64,000 nucleotides of DNA from Sphingomonas sp. CFBP 8760 (GTDB lineage Bacteria > Pseudomonadota > Alphaproteobacteria > Sphingomonadales > Sphingomonadaceae), in NCBI RefSeq assembly GCF_014841615.1, contig NZ_JACYUG010000011.1, forward strand, positions 59,822 through 123,821, read 5' to 3'. The position numbers and the translations under genes are program-made. Positions within the stretch are counted from its first letter, which is position 1. The number at the start of each line of letters is the position of its first letter. The notes beneath the pieces were generated by a model. That model ran no database searches and had not been told where the DNA came from. It saw only the letters and a program-made list of their open reading frames with translations. Below, in pieces: positions 48,871 through 57,929 of this stretch.

Positions 48871-50431
48871 CGGTCTGAACGGGCAACGTAATCCGGAATA
48901 CAGCACCGTCCTTGCCGTTACCCAGCAGGGTGATGGTTCCGCGATGCGCGGCAAGCAGCGAGCGCGCGATCGGCAGCCCCAGTCCGGTTCCTCCTGTCGT
49001 CCGGCGACTGGTGAAAAACGGTTCGAAGACGCGGGCGCGATCGCCCGGCGGAATACCGGGACCGTCGTCGCTCACCGTCAGTGCGATCGACCGGCCATGG
49101 TGTCGGCCGTCGATCGTCAGGTGCGACGCACCCGCCTGACCGCTGTTCTCGATCAGGCAACTCAAAACGGATGCGATGGCGGCGGCCGGCACCGCCACCG
49201 CGGGTAAATCCGGAGGCAGTCGAAGCGTAACGGTGAAGCCCCTCCGAGTATCGGCGTCCGCCACCTGTTTCGCGACGTCGGCGACATCGCACGTCCCGCC
49301 GCCCATTGCCGCCGCCATATCGGCGCGGGCCAGATCGAGCAGTCGGCTGACGAGCAGGGTCAGCCGTGCGGCGTCCGATGCGATGTTGGTCAGGAACCGT
49401 TCGCGGTCCACCACGCCCATGTCGGGGTGGTCCTGCAGCAGTTCGACCGCCCCGCCGATCCCGGACAGGGGTGTCTTGAACTCGTGACTGACCGCATGGG
49501 CGAAGTCGCGCAGATAGCGGGAGCGATGCTCGATCGCTTCCGCCATGCTGCCGAAGTCGCGGTAGAGCGCCTGGATTTCGATCGCGGCGGTGGTGGGCGC
49601 GTCGGGCACCGTGCCGCCACCGCTGGCGACGATGCGGGTGGCGGCCCCTAGCGCCTCGACCGGACGAACGATGCCGCGTGACAGCAGGCCGCTCAATATG
49701 ACGAGTGTCATGAAGATCAGCAGAATGCCGATCGCGATCTTGCCCCGATCGGCATCCAGCCCGGCAAACAGTGCACGGGGCGGTTGGGATAACAGGATGA
49801 CGCCGACGATCCGCCCGTCGACGACGATGGGCCGGGTATGATGGATGCAAAGGTCGGCGGCGCGGCTCAACCATTCGCCTATATAGGCGGGACGATGGGA
49901 GCGGTTCCGCCGCACCGTCGTCGCGGCATGGCCCGCCAGCGCCATCCGGACCTCCGGCAGATCGGCATGGTTGCCGCGTCCGGTTAGGCCCACAAGGATG
50001 TTGCCGCGGCGATCAAGCACGAGGATGGCGGCGCCGGTCGCTCGCCCGGTCAGGCGGACGACCGGCGCTACTCGCTCGGCCCATGCCAGCATCCGTCGAT
50101 CCTCTATCCGGGTGCCGGGATGGGGGGCAGGGCGGTCGGGCAGGATCGGTGTCAGCCGCAGGTCGATGGATGGCGCTTCCGCCACCGGCAGGGACGAAGA
50201 TGCAATCGGCTGGCCGGGTTGCCATTCCACGGCGGCGGCCGCGGCCAATGCGGCACCCTGCGCGACCAGTGCCGCCTCGGTCTGGCGGACCAGGGCATTC
50301 TCGTAGACGCGCAGGAACAGCGCACCGACACCCGGCAACGCCGCGACGAAGGTGAACGTCAGCAACAGGATCGTGCGCAACCGCAGGCGTGGCCAATGCC
50401 GCCGGACGATACGCTTGACGCGCTCGATCAT
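48863..50431 (-). CDS. Membrane sensor histidine kinase
   Basis: A 522-residue kinase: TM1 about 21-40, a roughly 180-residue extracytoplasmic sensor domain (PDC/CACHE-like by size), TM2 near 231-253, HAMP, HisKA with His316 in AVSHEFKTPL, and the ATPase domain with N box LIENSGQAG, G1 DDGPGIP and G2 GTGLGLP. It pairs with the response regulator immediately upstream in the same transcript (4-base overlap). Confidence 0.93.
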   Translation of the reverse strand: MIERVKRIVRRHWPRLRLRTILLLTFTFVAALPGVGALFLRVYENALVRQTEAALVAQGAALAAAAAVEWQPGQPIASSSLPVAEAPSIDLRLTPILPDRPAPHPGTRIEDRRMLAWAERVAPVVRLTGRATGAAILVLDRRGNILVGLTGRGNHADLPEVRMALAGHAATTVRRNRSHRPAYIGEWLSRAADLCIHHTRPIVVDGRIVGVILLSQPPRALFAGLDADRGKIAIGILLIFMTLVILSGLLSRGIVRPVEALGAATRIVASGGGTVPDAPTTAAIEIQALYRDFGSMAEAIEHRSRYLRDFAHAVSHEFKTPLSGIGGAVELLQDHPDMGVVDRERFLTNIASDAARLTLLVSRLLDLARADMAAAMGGGTCDVADVAKQVADADTRRGFTVTLRLPPDLPAVAVPAAAIASVLSCLIENSGQAGASHLTIDGRHHGRSIALTVSDDGPGIPPGDRARVFEPFFTSRRTTGGTGLGLPIARSLLAAHRGTITLLGNGKDGAVFRITLPVQTDD

Positions 50432-51126
50432 CCGCCGACGCAGACGCCGAGGCGATAGCCGATGCCCGCGCGCGTCTCGATCACGTCGTAGGCGCCGACC
50501 CGCGCGAACTTGCCACGCAGGTTGCGGATATGGCTGTCGATCGTGCGGTCGGTCACCGCGAATCCAGGCCCGCGCAGCCGGTCGATGATCGCATCACGGC
50601 TGAATACCTTGGAGGGCATCGTCGCCAGCGTCCGCAAGATACCGAATTCCGTGACGCTCAGCACCACGGCCTGCCCACCCCAATCGGCCTGCCAGCCTTC
50701 GGTATCGAGCGTGAGCAGACCGCAACGGACCGTTGCCGTGGCCGCCACCACCGGTGGCCGGATCGCCATCCGCCGCAGGATCGCCATCACCCGTGCCACC
50801 ACCTCACGCGGGGAAAAGGGCTTGGTGACGTAGTCGTCCGCACCCAGTTCGATCCCCAAGACCCGGTCGATTTCGTCGTCGCGGCTCGACAGGAACAGGA
50901 TCGGCACGTCGCTCTTGGCACGCAGGCGTCGGCAGACCTCGATTCCGTCCATGCGCGGCATGTTGATGTCCAGGATCACGAGATCCGGTGCAGCGGTATC
51001 GGCCATGGCCAGCCCCGCCTCGCCATCCTCGGCCTCGATCGTATCGAGGCCGGCCTTGGCCAGCGCGAAGGCGAGCAACTGGCGGATGTGCGGATCGTCG
51101 TCGATGATCAGGATCGTACGGGGCAT
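50428..51126 (-). CDS. OmpR-family response regulator
   Basis: A 232-residue DNA-binding regulator. The receiver has Asp10, Asp11, phospho-acceptor Asp53 and Lys102; a winged-helix domain follows (about 130-232, with SRDAIIDRLRG and DRTIDSHIRNLRGKF). The start at 51126 (MPRTILIIDDD) is the family norm; 51141 is an alternative. It belongs to the same operon as the kinase; the autoregulated targets are unknown. Confidence 0.93.
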   Translation of the reverse strand: MPRTILIIDDDPHIRQLLAFALAKAGLDTIEAEDGEAGLAMADTAAPDLVILDINMPRMDGIEVCRRLRAKSDVPILFLSSRDDEIDRVLGIELGADDYVTKPFSPREVVARVMAILRRMAIRPPVVAATATVRCGLLTLDTEGWQADWGGQAVVLSVTEFGILRTLATMPSKVFSRDAIIDRLRGPGFAVTDRTIDSHIRNLRGKFARVGAYDVIETRAGIGYRLGVCVGG

Positions 51127-51158
51127 GGGGCATTGGATCATGGCAGCAGGCCACGCGG

Positions 51159-52649
51159 TCAAGGGCGGGGCGCCGGAGTCGAAGCCCCGCCGACCGATCC
51201 GTCGCAATTCCACCAAGCGCCATCGGGCAGCGCCGAGGGGTGTGCGGGATCAGGGCCAAGCATCGCGTTCGCCGTCACCAGTCGTCGTGCTCCCCGCGCC
51301 GTCCAATGCGTCCAGCTTTCCTGTCGGGCCGACAGATCGGTGTAGGTCTGCGCGCGGACATGCCGGATGCGATCACGCGTGGCGGCGTCCATTGTCCGGT
51401 GTTCAAGATCGATCAGAGGAAGCAGGGCCGCGTCCCCCAGCCCGGCAAGGTAACAGAGATCGACCCGATGCGGCGACTGATGCCGGACGTTCCACGCGGC
51501 GGCGATCGCCCCCAGATCGATGAAGCTGCAGACGGCCAGCACCACGAAAGCGGCCAGTGCGTTCCGGTTGATGAGCCACCGCGCACTGCGTCCCGCCAGG
51601 ATGCGCCAGCAGATCAGTATCAGTCCCAATGCAACCAGTGCCATCCAGGCGAGTGCGGCAAGGCGCAACCCGGTCATCATCTCCGTACTGATGTAGTCGA
51701 TCGTCCGCCATGCGCTGGACGCGACGAGGATCAGGTTCTGCACCACCCACAGCACGACCATCCGTCGTGCCCATGGATGGCGTTCGCTCGCGCTGCCCGG
51801 ACGCAGCATCGCAAGCGCCATGACGCCGGCGATCAGCGCGGTGACGATCAGGGGATAGGCACCGCGATGGACATATTCGGTCTGGGTCATACCCGCCGGC
51901 AAAGGTCCTCCACTCCATAGCACCACGATGTCGAGGGCGTTCTGAACAGCGAAGATCCCATTGAACAACGCCAGCGCGATCAGCACCGAGGGCAGCGACG
52001 TGCCCGGCAGGATAGGCTCGGGATCGGGCAATCGTGCGGCCAGCCGCGTCACCAGCGAATGCGGGCGCAGACTTGGCCACAGACAGGTGGCGACCAATGC
52101 CCACACCAGCATCTGCACGATCGACGGCAACTGGATTGCCGCGAGTACCTGTGCGATCACCGGATTGGCGGCAGCGAACAGCGCGATGAACAGGCCGCCA
52201 CCGATCAGCGGCAACGCCAGTATTGCCGCCACCGCGCCCGGGCTGTGCCGCACACCACGCCGGGCGCGCAGGCTTCGCGAGACATCGGCGATCGGCGTAA
52301 CGATACCGCTTACGGCATGCAGCCCGAGCCGCGCGGCCCAATGCCATGCATCGTCGAACCTTCCCGTCCGCGGCATCAGTGCCGCGATCGACAACGCACA
52401 CCAGAACAGGGCCCAGCTCAACGAACCGGGATCGTCGATCAACGCCACTGAGAATACCCCGGCCAGCGCCAGTGCGTACCATGCACGCCGATCGCGCCGG
52501 ACATCGGCGCGGCCCAGCACCACACCCACCAGCCACGCCCCCGCGAACCCGCCGATCACCGCACCGGAAAAACCGTACGGAAACAACCGGTCGAACAGTC
52601 CGACAAGGACTATGGTGATGGCCGCTTTGCGAACGAAACTGAACCGCAC
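51159..52649 (-). CDS. DUF4173/DUF4153-like multi-pass membrane protein
   Basis: A 496-residue polytopic protein with about 10-12 helices and the YVHRGAYPLIVTAL and ISTEMMTGLRLAALAW segments that mark DUF4173-like proteins. No enzymatic motif is visible; the C-terminal about 110 residues are soluble and rich in Asp, Arg and His. The GTG at 52649 has AGAGGAG upstream. First gene of the operon with the two-component pair, so it may be a signal input partner (inference). Confidence 0.78.
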   Translation of the reverse strand: MRFSFVRKAAITIVLVGLFDRLFPYGFSGAVIGGFAGAWLVGVVLGRADVRRDRRAWYALALAGVFSVALIDDPGSLSWALFWCALSIAALMPRTGRFDDAWHWAARLGLHAVSGIVTPIADVSRSLRARRGVRHSPGAVAAILALPLIGGGLFIALFAAANPVIAQVLAAIQLPSIVQMLVWALVATCLWPSLRPHSLVTRLAARLPDPEPILPGTSLPSVLIALALFNGIFAVQNALDIVVLWSGGPLPAGMTQTEYVHRGAYPLIVTALIAGVMALAMLRPGSASERHPWARRMVVLWVVQNLILVASSAWRTIDYISTEMMTGLRLAALAWMALVALGLILICWRILAGRSARWLINRNALAAFVVLAVCSFIDLGAIAAAWNVRHQSPHRVDLCYLAGLGDAALLPLIDLEHRTMDAATRDRIRHVRAQTYTDLSARQESWTHWTARGARRLVTANAMLGPDPAHPSALPDGAWWNCDGSVGGASTPAPRP

Positions 52650-52824
52650 GGAGATGCTCCTCTTGCCAAGAGCGATCTGTTTGCAGGACGCCCGTGGAGC
52701 CATCGTCCGGCACATGCGGATATTCCGGGCAGCGAATGTGCAGATCATGTGCAGAAGAGCGGGGCCGGCGTTGCCAAAGCCATCCCGCCGCATCATCTCT
52801 TCGGTTGTGACGGCATCGACACCC

Positions 52825-53547
52825 ATGCGCGACCGGATCGGGGCGGCGGCGTCGACCGCGGTGATCGTCGGCGCGTTGGGTTATGGGCTGATCCTGGGGC
52901 TCGCCCTCCACGGGGCGATGCCTACGGCACAGGAAGCATTGGCGACGTTCGATGTGGTGCCAGTCGTCCCGCCGGCCGTACGCTTGATCCCACCGCCCCG
53001 TAAGGTCAGCAGGCCCAGCGGCAGGGCGTCACCGCCCAATCTTCGTGCCAGGGCCACCGAGGCGACGGCACCGGTGCCGATCATCCAGATCGCCCCGCCT
53101 CCGCCGATCGTCCTTGCGCCATTACCTGATATCGGCGCGCGAACCATGTCGGGAGCGTCGGATCGGGCGGGGCCGGGTACCGGTGCTGGTGGGATCGGTG
53201 ACGGCCACGGTGCGGGCGGTAAGGGTGATGGTGACGGCAGCGGCCGGGAACGCGTACCCCGCCTGATCCGTGGACGGATCAAGGGATCGGACATTCCCGA
53301 TCCCGTTCTGGATACCGGGTTCAGCGGCGTGATCGGGGTACGATTCCGGGTCGGCACCGATGGTCATGTCTCCGAATGTACGGTGATACGATCAAGCGGC
53401 AACGCGCTGATGGATCAGGCGACCTGTAATGCCATTGAAAAACGTTTCCGTTACGACCCCTGGCGCGACAGTGCGGGACGACCGGTTGCTTCGACCGTGC
53501 TGCGGGACCAGCAATGGGATATCGACCCGCCGACGCCGAGGCGGTGA
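52825..53547 (+). CDS. TonB-like energy-transducing protein
   Basis: A 240-residue protein with an N-terminal membrane anchor (STAVIVGALGYGLILGLAL), a Pro-rich then Gly/Asp-rich linker, and a C-terminal TonB domain (GVIGVRFRVGTDGHVSECTVIRSSG, then ALMDQATCNAIEKRFRY). No exbB or exbD is nearby. It diverges from the DUF4173 gene and lies directly before the GH43/TonB-dependent-receptor locus, so it may energise that receptor (inference). Confidence 0.82.
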   Translation: MRDRIGAAASTAVIVGALGYGLILGLALHGAMPTAQEALATFDVVPVVPPAVRLIPPPRKVSRPSGRASPPNLRARATEATAPVPIIQIAPPPPIVLAPLPDIGARTMSGASDRAGPGTGAGGIGDGHGAGGKGDGDGSGRERVPRLIRGRIKGSDIPDPVLDTGFSGVIGVRFRVGTDGHVSECTVIRSSGNALMDQATCNAIEKRFRYDPWRDSAGRPVASTVLRDQQWDIDPPTPRR

Positions 53548-53631
53548 CTCGATAGGGCGGCGCTGGTTACCGCGGAGCTATTTATTGGTCACGCGGTTCC
53601 GGTGTTGACGATCATCAGGATGGAGCAGGTT

Positions 53632-54615
53632 ATGCGCAGCTTTTCCGCGTTCCTATTGGCGCTGCCGGCAGCAGGGTTGCTCGCCACGGCGGTTCGGGCC
53701 GACAACTCGCAGTTTCAGGGTGCCGATCCGCACGCAATAGTGATCGACAACGAATTATGGATCTTTCCGACCGGGGGCCCGGATGGCACCTGGAAGGCCG
53801 ACCGGTTCGGTGCCTTCTCATCGTCGAACCTGAAGGCGTGGCGCAGCCGCGGTACGCTGATCAAGCGGGACGAGATCGGCTGGATCGGCGATGACGGCGC
53901 CCGTGAGCATTTCCTGTGGGCGCCCGCCGTCGCGACCCGAGCCGGCAAATGGTATCTCTACTATTCGGTAGGCCCCCAGCATCCCACGCCCAGCCGCATC
54001 GGTGTCGCCGTCGCGGATCGGCCGGAAGGCCCCTATCGCGATAGCGGTCGTCCTCTCATCGGGAAGGCGGAAGAGGATACGACGCCGTTCGAGGCGATCG
54101 ATCCGATGATCTTCACCGACCCGAAATCGGATCGTACCTATCTATACGCCGGCGGCAGCGCAGGGGCGCGGCTGCGGATATGGGAGTTGGCGCCGGACAT
54201 GATATCGATCCGCCGGGAAGTGAGGGTACAGCAGCCCCGGAGTTTCACGGAGGGCGCGTTCATGCACGAACGCAACGGCACGTATTACCTGTCGTACAGT
54301 CATGGCCATTGGAACGCGGGTGATTATTCCGTGCACTATTCCACCGCCTCTTCGCCGATCGGGCCGTGGCATTATCGGGGCAGAATTCTCGGCAGCGATG
54401 CACGGCATCAGGGACCTGGCCATCATAGTTTCGTCCAGTCACCGTCGGGTGAATGGATGATCGTCTACCATCGTTGGGACCAGCAAGCCGGTCCCGCGCC
54501 GTTTGAAGGCGAACGCCAGATCGCGATTGACCGGGTTCGCTATGAACGGGACGGCAGCATTGCCGGGATCATGATGACGGACGGCGCCGCATCCCCCGTG
54601 TGGCCCGGTCATTAG
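53632..54615 (+). CDS. Secreted glycoside hydrolase, family 43
   Basis: A 327-residue five-bladed beta-propeller enzyme. It has a signal peptide (cleavage near VRA), the catalytic base Asp in GADPHAIV, the pKa-modulating Asp in AIDPMIF and the acid Glu in FTEGAFMHE. GH43 members cut alpha-L-arabinofuranosides, beta-xylosides or beta-1,3-galactans; the adjacent GH35 genes favour arabinogalactan-type substrates (inference). ATG 53632 has GGAG six bases upstream. Confidence 0.88.
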   Translation: MRSFSAFLLALPAAGLLATAVRADNSQFQGADPHAIVIDNELWIFPTGGPDGTWKADRFGAFSSSNLKAWRSRGTLIKRDEIGWIGDDGAREHFLWAPAVATRAGKWYLYYSVGPQHPTPSRIGVAVADRPEGPYRDSGRPLIGKAEEDTTPFEAIDPMIFTDPKSDRTYLYAGGSAGARLRIWELAPDMISIRREVRVQQPRSFTEGAFMHERNGTYYLSYSHGHWNAGDYSVHYSTASSPIGPWHYRGRILGSDARHQGPGHHSFVQSPSGEWMIVYHRWDQQAGPAPFEGERQIAIDRVRYERDGSIAGIMMTDGAASPVWPGH

Positions 54616-54741
54616 GGCCGGTGAGATCGGCGTTCACCATGCTGCATCCGGATCATGGATGCAGTGCGGACGCGACCGATGCCGGCATTCGGCGGCATCG
54701 TGACGATAGACCATGATTGCGATCTGCGGTTCTGCCATGGG

Positions 54742-56745
54742 TCAGAACCGCGTTCCAAGGCCCAGCCAGATTCTCGCGGGATCGATGACATAGCCGAAGC
54801 GATCATAGTTCAATCGTTTGTCGAGTACATTCTGGATACCGCCATATAGCGTGAAGCGTGGTGACACCTTGTACGATCCGCCGATATCGACCGTCGTATA
54901 GGATGGTGCCACGATCGTGTTGCCGCTGATCTGTGCCTCGGTGATCGCCTCCTCGCCCCGGAAGATTGCGCGGACATAGCCGCCGAACCGGGCATCGGGT
55001 TTCCAGTTCAGCGACGCACTGGCCTGCTGCTTCGGGGTGTCGTTCAGCGCGGCACCTATGTTGGCGCCGGTCAGCTGTTCGGAATCCGTCAGCGTCCCGG
55101 TCGCGGTGACCTTCAACGTCGTGGTCAACGGCAAGTCGATCGTCGCCTCGATCCCACGGACCTTCGCCTTGTCGACGTTCACATAGGTCGTCGGCGGCCG
55201 GCCGATCGTGCTCAGTGGCTCGCCCACACACCACGCGCCCGCCTCGACACAGGTGACGCGGGTGATCCGATCGTCGAACCGCGTGTCATAGGCGGTCAGG
55301 CTGGCCTGAAACGCGCCGCCGTCGAACAGCAGGCCCGCTTCGATCGTGCTCGACGTTTCCGCCTCCAGATCGGGATTGCCATAGATGGTGCCGCCGCGGC
55401 TCGACTGGCCCCAGTCGGGCAGCGTCTGGCGAAGGTTCGGCGCGCGGAAACCCTGTGAATAGCCGCCCTTCAGCGTGAAGCGCCGGTCGATGTTCCAGAC
55501 CGCATAGACGCGTGGCGTCCAGTGGGTGCCATATTGCTGGTCGTCGTCCATGCGGATGCCGCCGGTCAGCCTCAGCCCGCGCAGGATGGTCAGTTCGTCC
55601 TCCGCGAACACGGCGACCTGCCGCCGGCTGGCGCCATCGCGGGTCGATCCCGCCAGCAGGTTGCCGACGGTATCCGACAGATCCTCGTTCCGGTAATAGG
55701 CGCCGATACTCAACGCGTTGGCGGGCAGCGGCACCACCCAGATCGACTGCGCGACCGTGTTCTTGATCCGTTTGCCGTCCTGCAGGCTCTCGGCATCCTC
55801 CAGCTGAAGATAGCTTTCCGAGCTGGCGAAGCCCCAGCGTCCCGTATGGCTGACGGATCCGACATAGCGTCGCTGCGCCTGCGTGCTCTGCGTGCCGGAC
55901 GGCGCCGTCGGGCCGGGGGCGACAGTTCTGGCGGCGGTGGATGTCACCGTCTGGCGATAATAGCCCAGCTCCGCGAGGAAGCTGTGCCGGTCGCCGGCGT
56001 TCCAGCCAATCTTTCCCGCGAGGCTGTCGTCCTTGCGTTCCGGTGTGCCGCCGACGACGCGATCCTCGGCACGCCGGGTCATCGCGCCCTGCAACTGAAC
56101 GCCGACCGATCCGACAAGTGGTCCGGACAGATAGAAATTGCCGTCGGCGACGTTGCCGTACTCCGACCCCAACTGCATCGTGCCGTTGACCCGCGCGCTG
56201 CCGCGCCAAGTGGCGGCGATCCGCCGGGTGATGATATTGACGACGCCCCCCATCGCATCGGACCCGTAGAGCGAGGACATCGGCCCGCGCACCACCTCGA
56301 TCCGCTCGATCGCCTCCAGCGGCGGCAACTGGCCCCCTTCGGAAATGCTGCCGCCATTGGTGCGCGTCTCGCGACTGGACAGGCGCTTTCCGTCAACCAG
56401 GATCAATGTGTACTGTGCGGGCATCCCGCGGATCGAGATGTCACGGCTGTTGCCTTCGCCGGGTGTCACCGTGACACCCGGAATTTCCAGCAGCGCATCG
56501 GTGACTTCACGATACGGCAACCGCGCCAGATCCTCGCGGGTCAGCACGCTGATCGATGCGGGCGCATCCTTCACCTGTTGTTCCCGCCCGCCCGAAGCGG
56601 TCACCACGATCTCGTCGGCCCGCGTCGTTTCGTTCTGGGGATCGGTATCGTTCGCGCGGGCGGCGACCGTCGCGGTGGCGGGCAAGGCTAGGGAGCAGGC
56701 GAGCGCGATGAGCGCCGCACCGGAGCGGTAGCGAGTGAATGGCAT
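54742..56745 (-). CDS. TonB-dependent outer-membrane receptor
   Basis: A 667-residue receptor with a signal peptide, TonB box-like region (DEIVVTASGG), plug domain (about 50-165, with VEVVRGPMSSLYGSDAMGGVVNI) and a 22-strand barrel ending in Phe. By plug sequence it resembles CirA/FepA-like receptors, but position in a glycosidase locus suggests an oligosaccharide. Start 56745 (MPFTRYRSG); 56790 possible. It lies downstream of the LysR gene on the same strand. Confidence 0.9.
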   Translation of the reverse strand: MPFTRYRSGAALIALACSLALPATATVAARANDTDPQNETTRADEIVVTASGGREQQVKDAPASISVLTREDLARLPYREVTDALLEIPGVTVTPGEGNSRDISIRGMPAQYTLILVDGKRLSSRETRTNGGSISEGGQLPPLEAIERIEVVRGPMSSLYGSDAMGGVVNIITRRIAATWRGSARVNGTMQLGSEYGNVADGNFYLSGPLVGSVGVQLQGAMTRRAEDRVVGGTPERKDDSLAGKIGWNAGDRHSFLAELGYYRQTVTSTAARTVAPGPTAPSGTQSTQAQRRYVGSVSHTGRWGFASSESYLQLEDAESLQDGKRIKNTVAQSIWVVPLPANALSIGAYYRNEDLSDTVGNLLAGSTRDGASRRQVAVFAEDELTILRGLRLTGGIRMDDDQQYGTHWTPRVYAVWNIDRRFTLKGGYSQGFRAPNLRQTLPDWGQSSRGGTIYGNPDLEAETSSTIEAGLLFDGGAFQASLTAYDTRFDDRITRVTCVEAGAWCVGEPLSTIGRPPTTYVNVDKAKVRGIEATIDLPLTTTLKVTATGTLTDSEQLTGANIGAALNDTPKQQASASLNWKPDARFGGYVRAIFRGEEAITEAQISGNTIVAPSYTTVDIGGSYKVSPRFTLYGGIQNVLDKRLNYDRFGYVIDPARIWLGLGTRF

Positions 56746-56845
56746 GATAAAGGTCCCGGCTTGTCGCTTGCTATTGCAAGTCGTTCGCATTCTCTATGCT
56801 GGACGGGTGCCGCCTAGCCAGCCTCATATTCCGGATATCCGTTAT

Positions 56846-57733
56846 TCACCCTGCGGATGCGCAGTGCCGTGCCAGCATGTCCGCAAACCACGTCGTCGAC
56901 TGATCGCGGGCGGACCGTTCGTGCCATAAGAGCCGGTAATCGAGGCTATCTATTTCGACCGGTGCGGGCCGGGTGGCGAGGCCATAGCTTTTCGCAAAGC
57001 GCGTCGCAGCACGCGTGGGCAGGGTCATGATCATGTCGCTTTCCGCGATCAGGGCGGGGGCTGCATGGAAATAGGGCAGTCGTGCCGTTACCCGCCGCTC
57101 GGCGCTGCGTGCACCGAGTCGGACCTCGACACCATCGACCGCCAGATCGCTGACGACGATGCCGATATGCGGCCAGGCGAAGAACGCATCCAGCAGCAAT
57201 GGCGTTTCGGCTTTGGCCAGCGGATGGTCCGCCCGCATGACGCAGCTATAGCTGTCGACGAACAGCGATCGGCTGTGCACGACGGTATGATCGGGTTTCA
57301 GCCCTGAAACGATCAGGTCGATCTCACCCGACGCCAGTCTCTGTGTCATATCCGCGCTGAACGGCACGATGTCGATCGTCACCTGCGGCGCGGCTGCGGT
57401 AATGGATGCCAACGCAGGCGCGATGACGGTGAGCACGCCGTAATCGGTACAGGCGATACGGAAGCAGCGGTCGAGTCTGGCCGGCTCCGGGCAGGGCGGA
57501 TTTAACAGCGCGCTGGTCGATGCAAGCCAGCGTTGAACCGGTTCGACCATGTCATCCGCCCGCGATGTCCGCTGCATGCCGGCGCTGGTCCGGATCAATA
57601 GCGGGTCATCCAGAATGCGACGCAGTTCCGCCAGCGAACGGCTGACCGTCGGCTGGCTCAATCCGAGCCGCCGGGCCGTGCCGGTCACGCTCTTGGTCTG
57701 CAACAGTACCGCGAGCGTCGCGAGCAGATTCAA
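56846..57733 (-). CDS. LysR-family transcriptional regulator
   Basis: A 295-residue regulator with an N-terminal winged helix-turn-helix (residues about 16-41, VTGTARRLGLSQPTVSRSL) and a periplasmic-binding-like effector domain. The only standard start found is the TTG at 57733; residues before it (HVDL) look conserved, so the true start may be an unusual codon upstream. Divergent from the GH35 gene, the typical LysR arrangement, so it probably controls the GH35 genes and perhaps the receptor. Confidence 0.88.
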   Translation of the reverse strand: MNLLATLAVLLQTKSVTGTARRLGLSQPTVSRSLAELRRILDDPLLIRTSAGMQRTSRADDMVEPVQRWLASTSALLNPPCPEPARLDRCFRIACTDYGVLTVIAPALASITAAAPQVTIDIVPFSADMTQRLASGEIDLIVSGLKPDHTVVHSRSLFVDSYSCVMRADHPLAKAETPLLLDAFFAWPHIGIVVSDLAVDGVEVRLGARSAERRVTARLPYFHAAPALIAESDMIMTLPTRAATRFAKSYGLATRPAPVEIDSLDYRLLWHERSARDQSTTWFADMLARHCASAG

Positions 57734-57929
57734 GTCGACATGTCCCGGATAAATGGCGCCACACTCACATGTCGATCAAAAAGCTATTGAGAACTATTAT
57801 CCGATCTAGACGACGACTGCAAATCGAACCGGAAGCACAGCGCTAGCGGATACTTGCTAGACGGATAGGACATGATCGATGGCGTTTCCGGGATGCTGAC
57901 GATAATCCGAAACCGGCAAGGGAGATTTC
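57734..57929. promoter_or_regulatory. Divergent promoter region of LysR and GH35 genes
   Basis: 196 bases, AT-richer than neighbours, holding both promoters. Candidate T-N11-A LysR sites occur, but I could not single one out. Confidence 0.4.
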
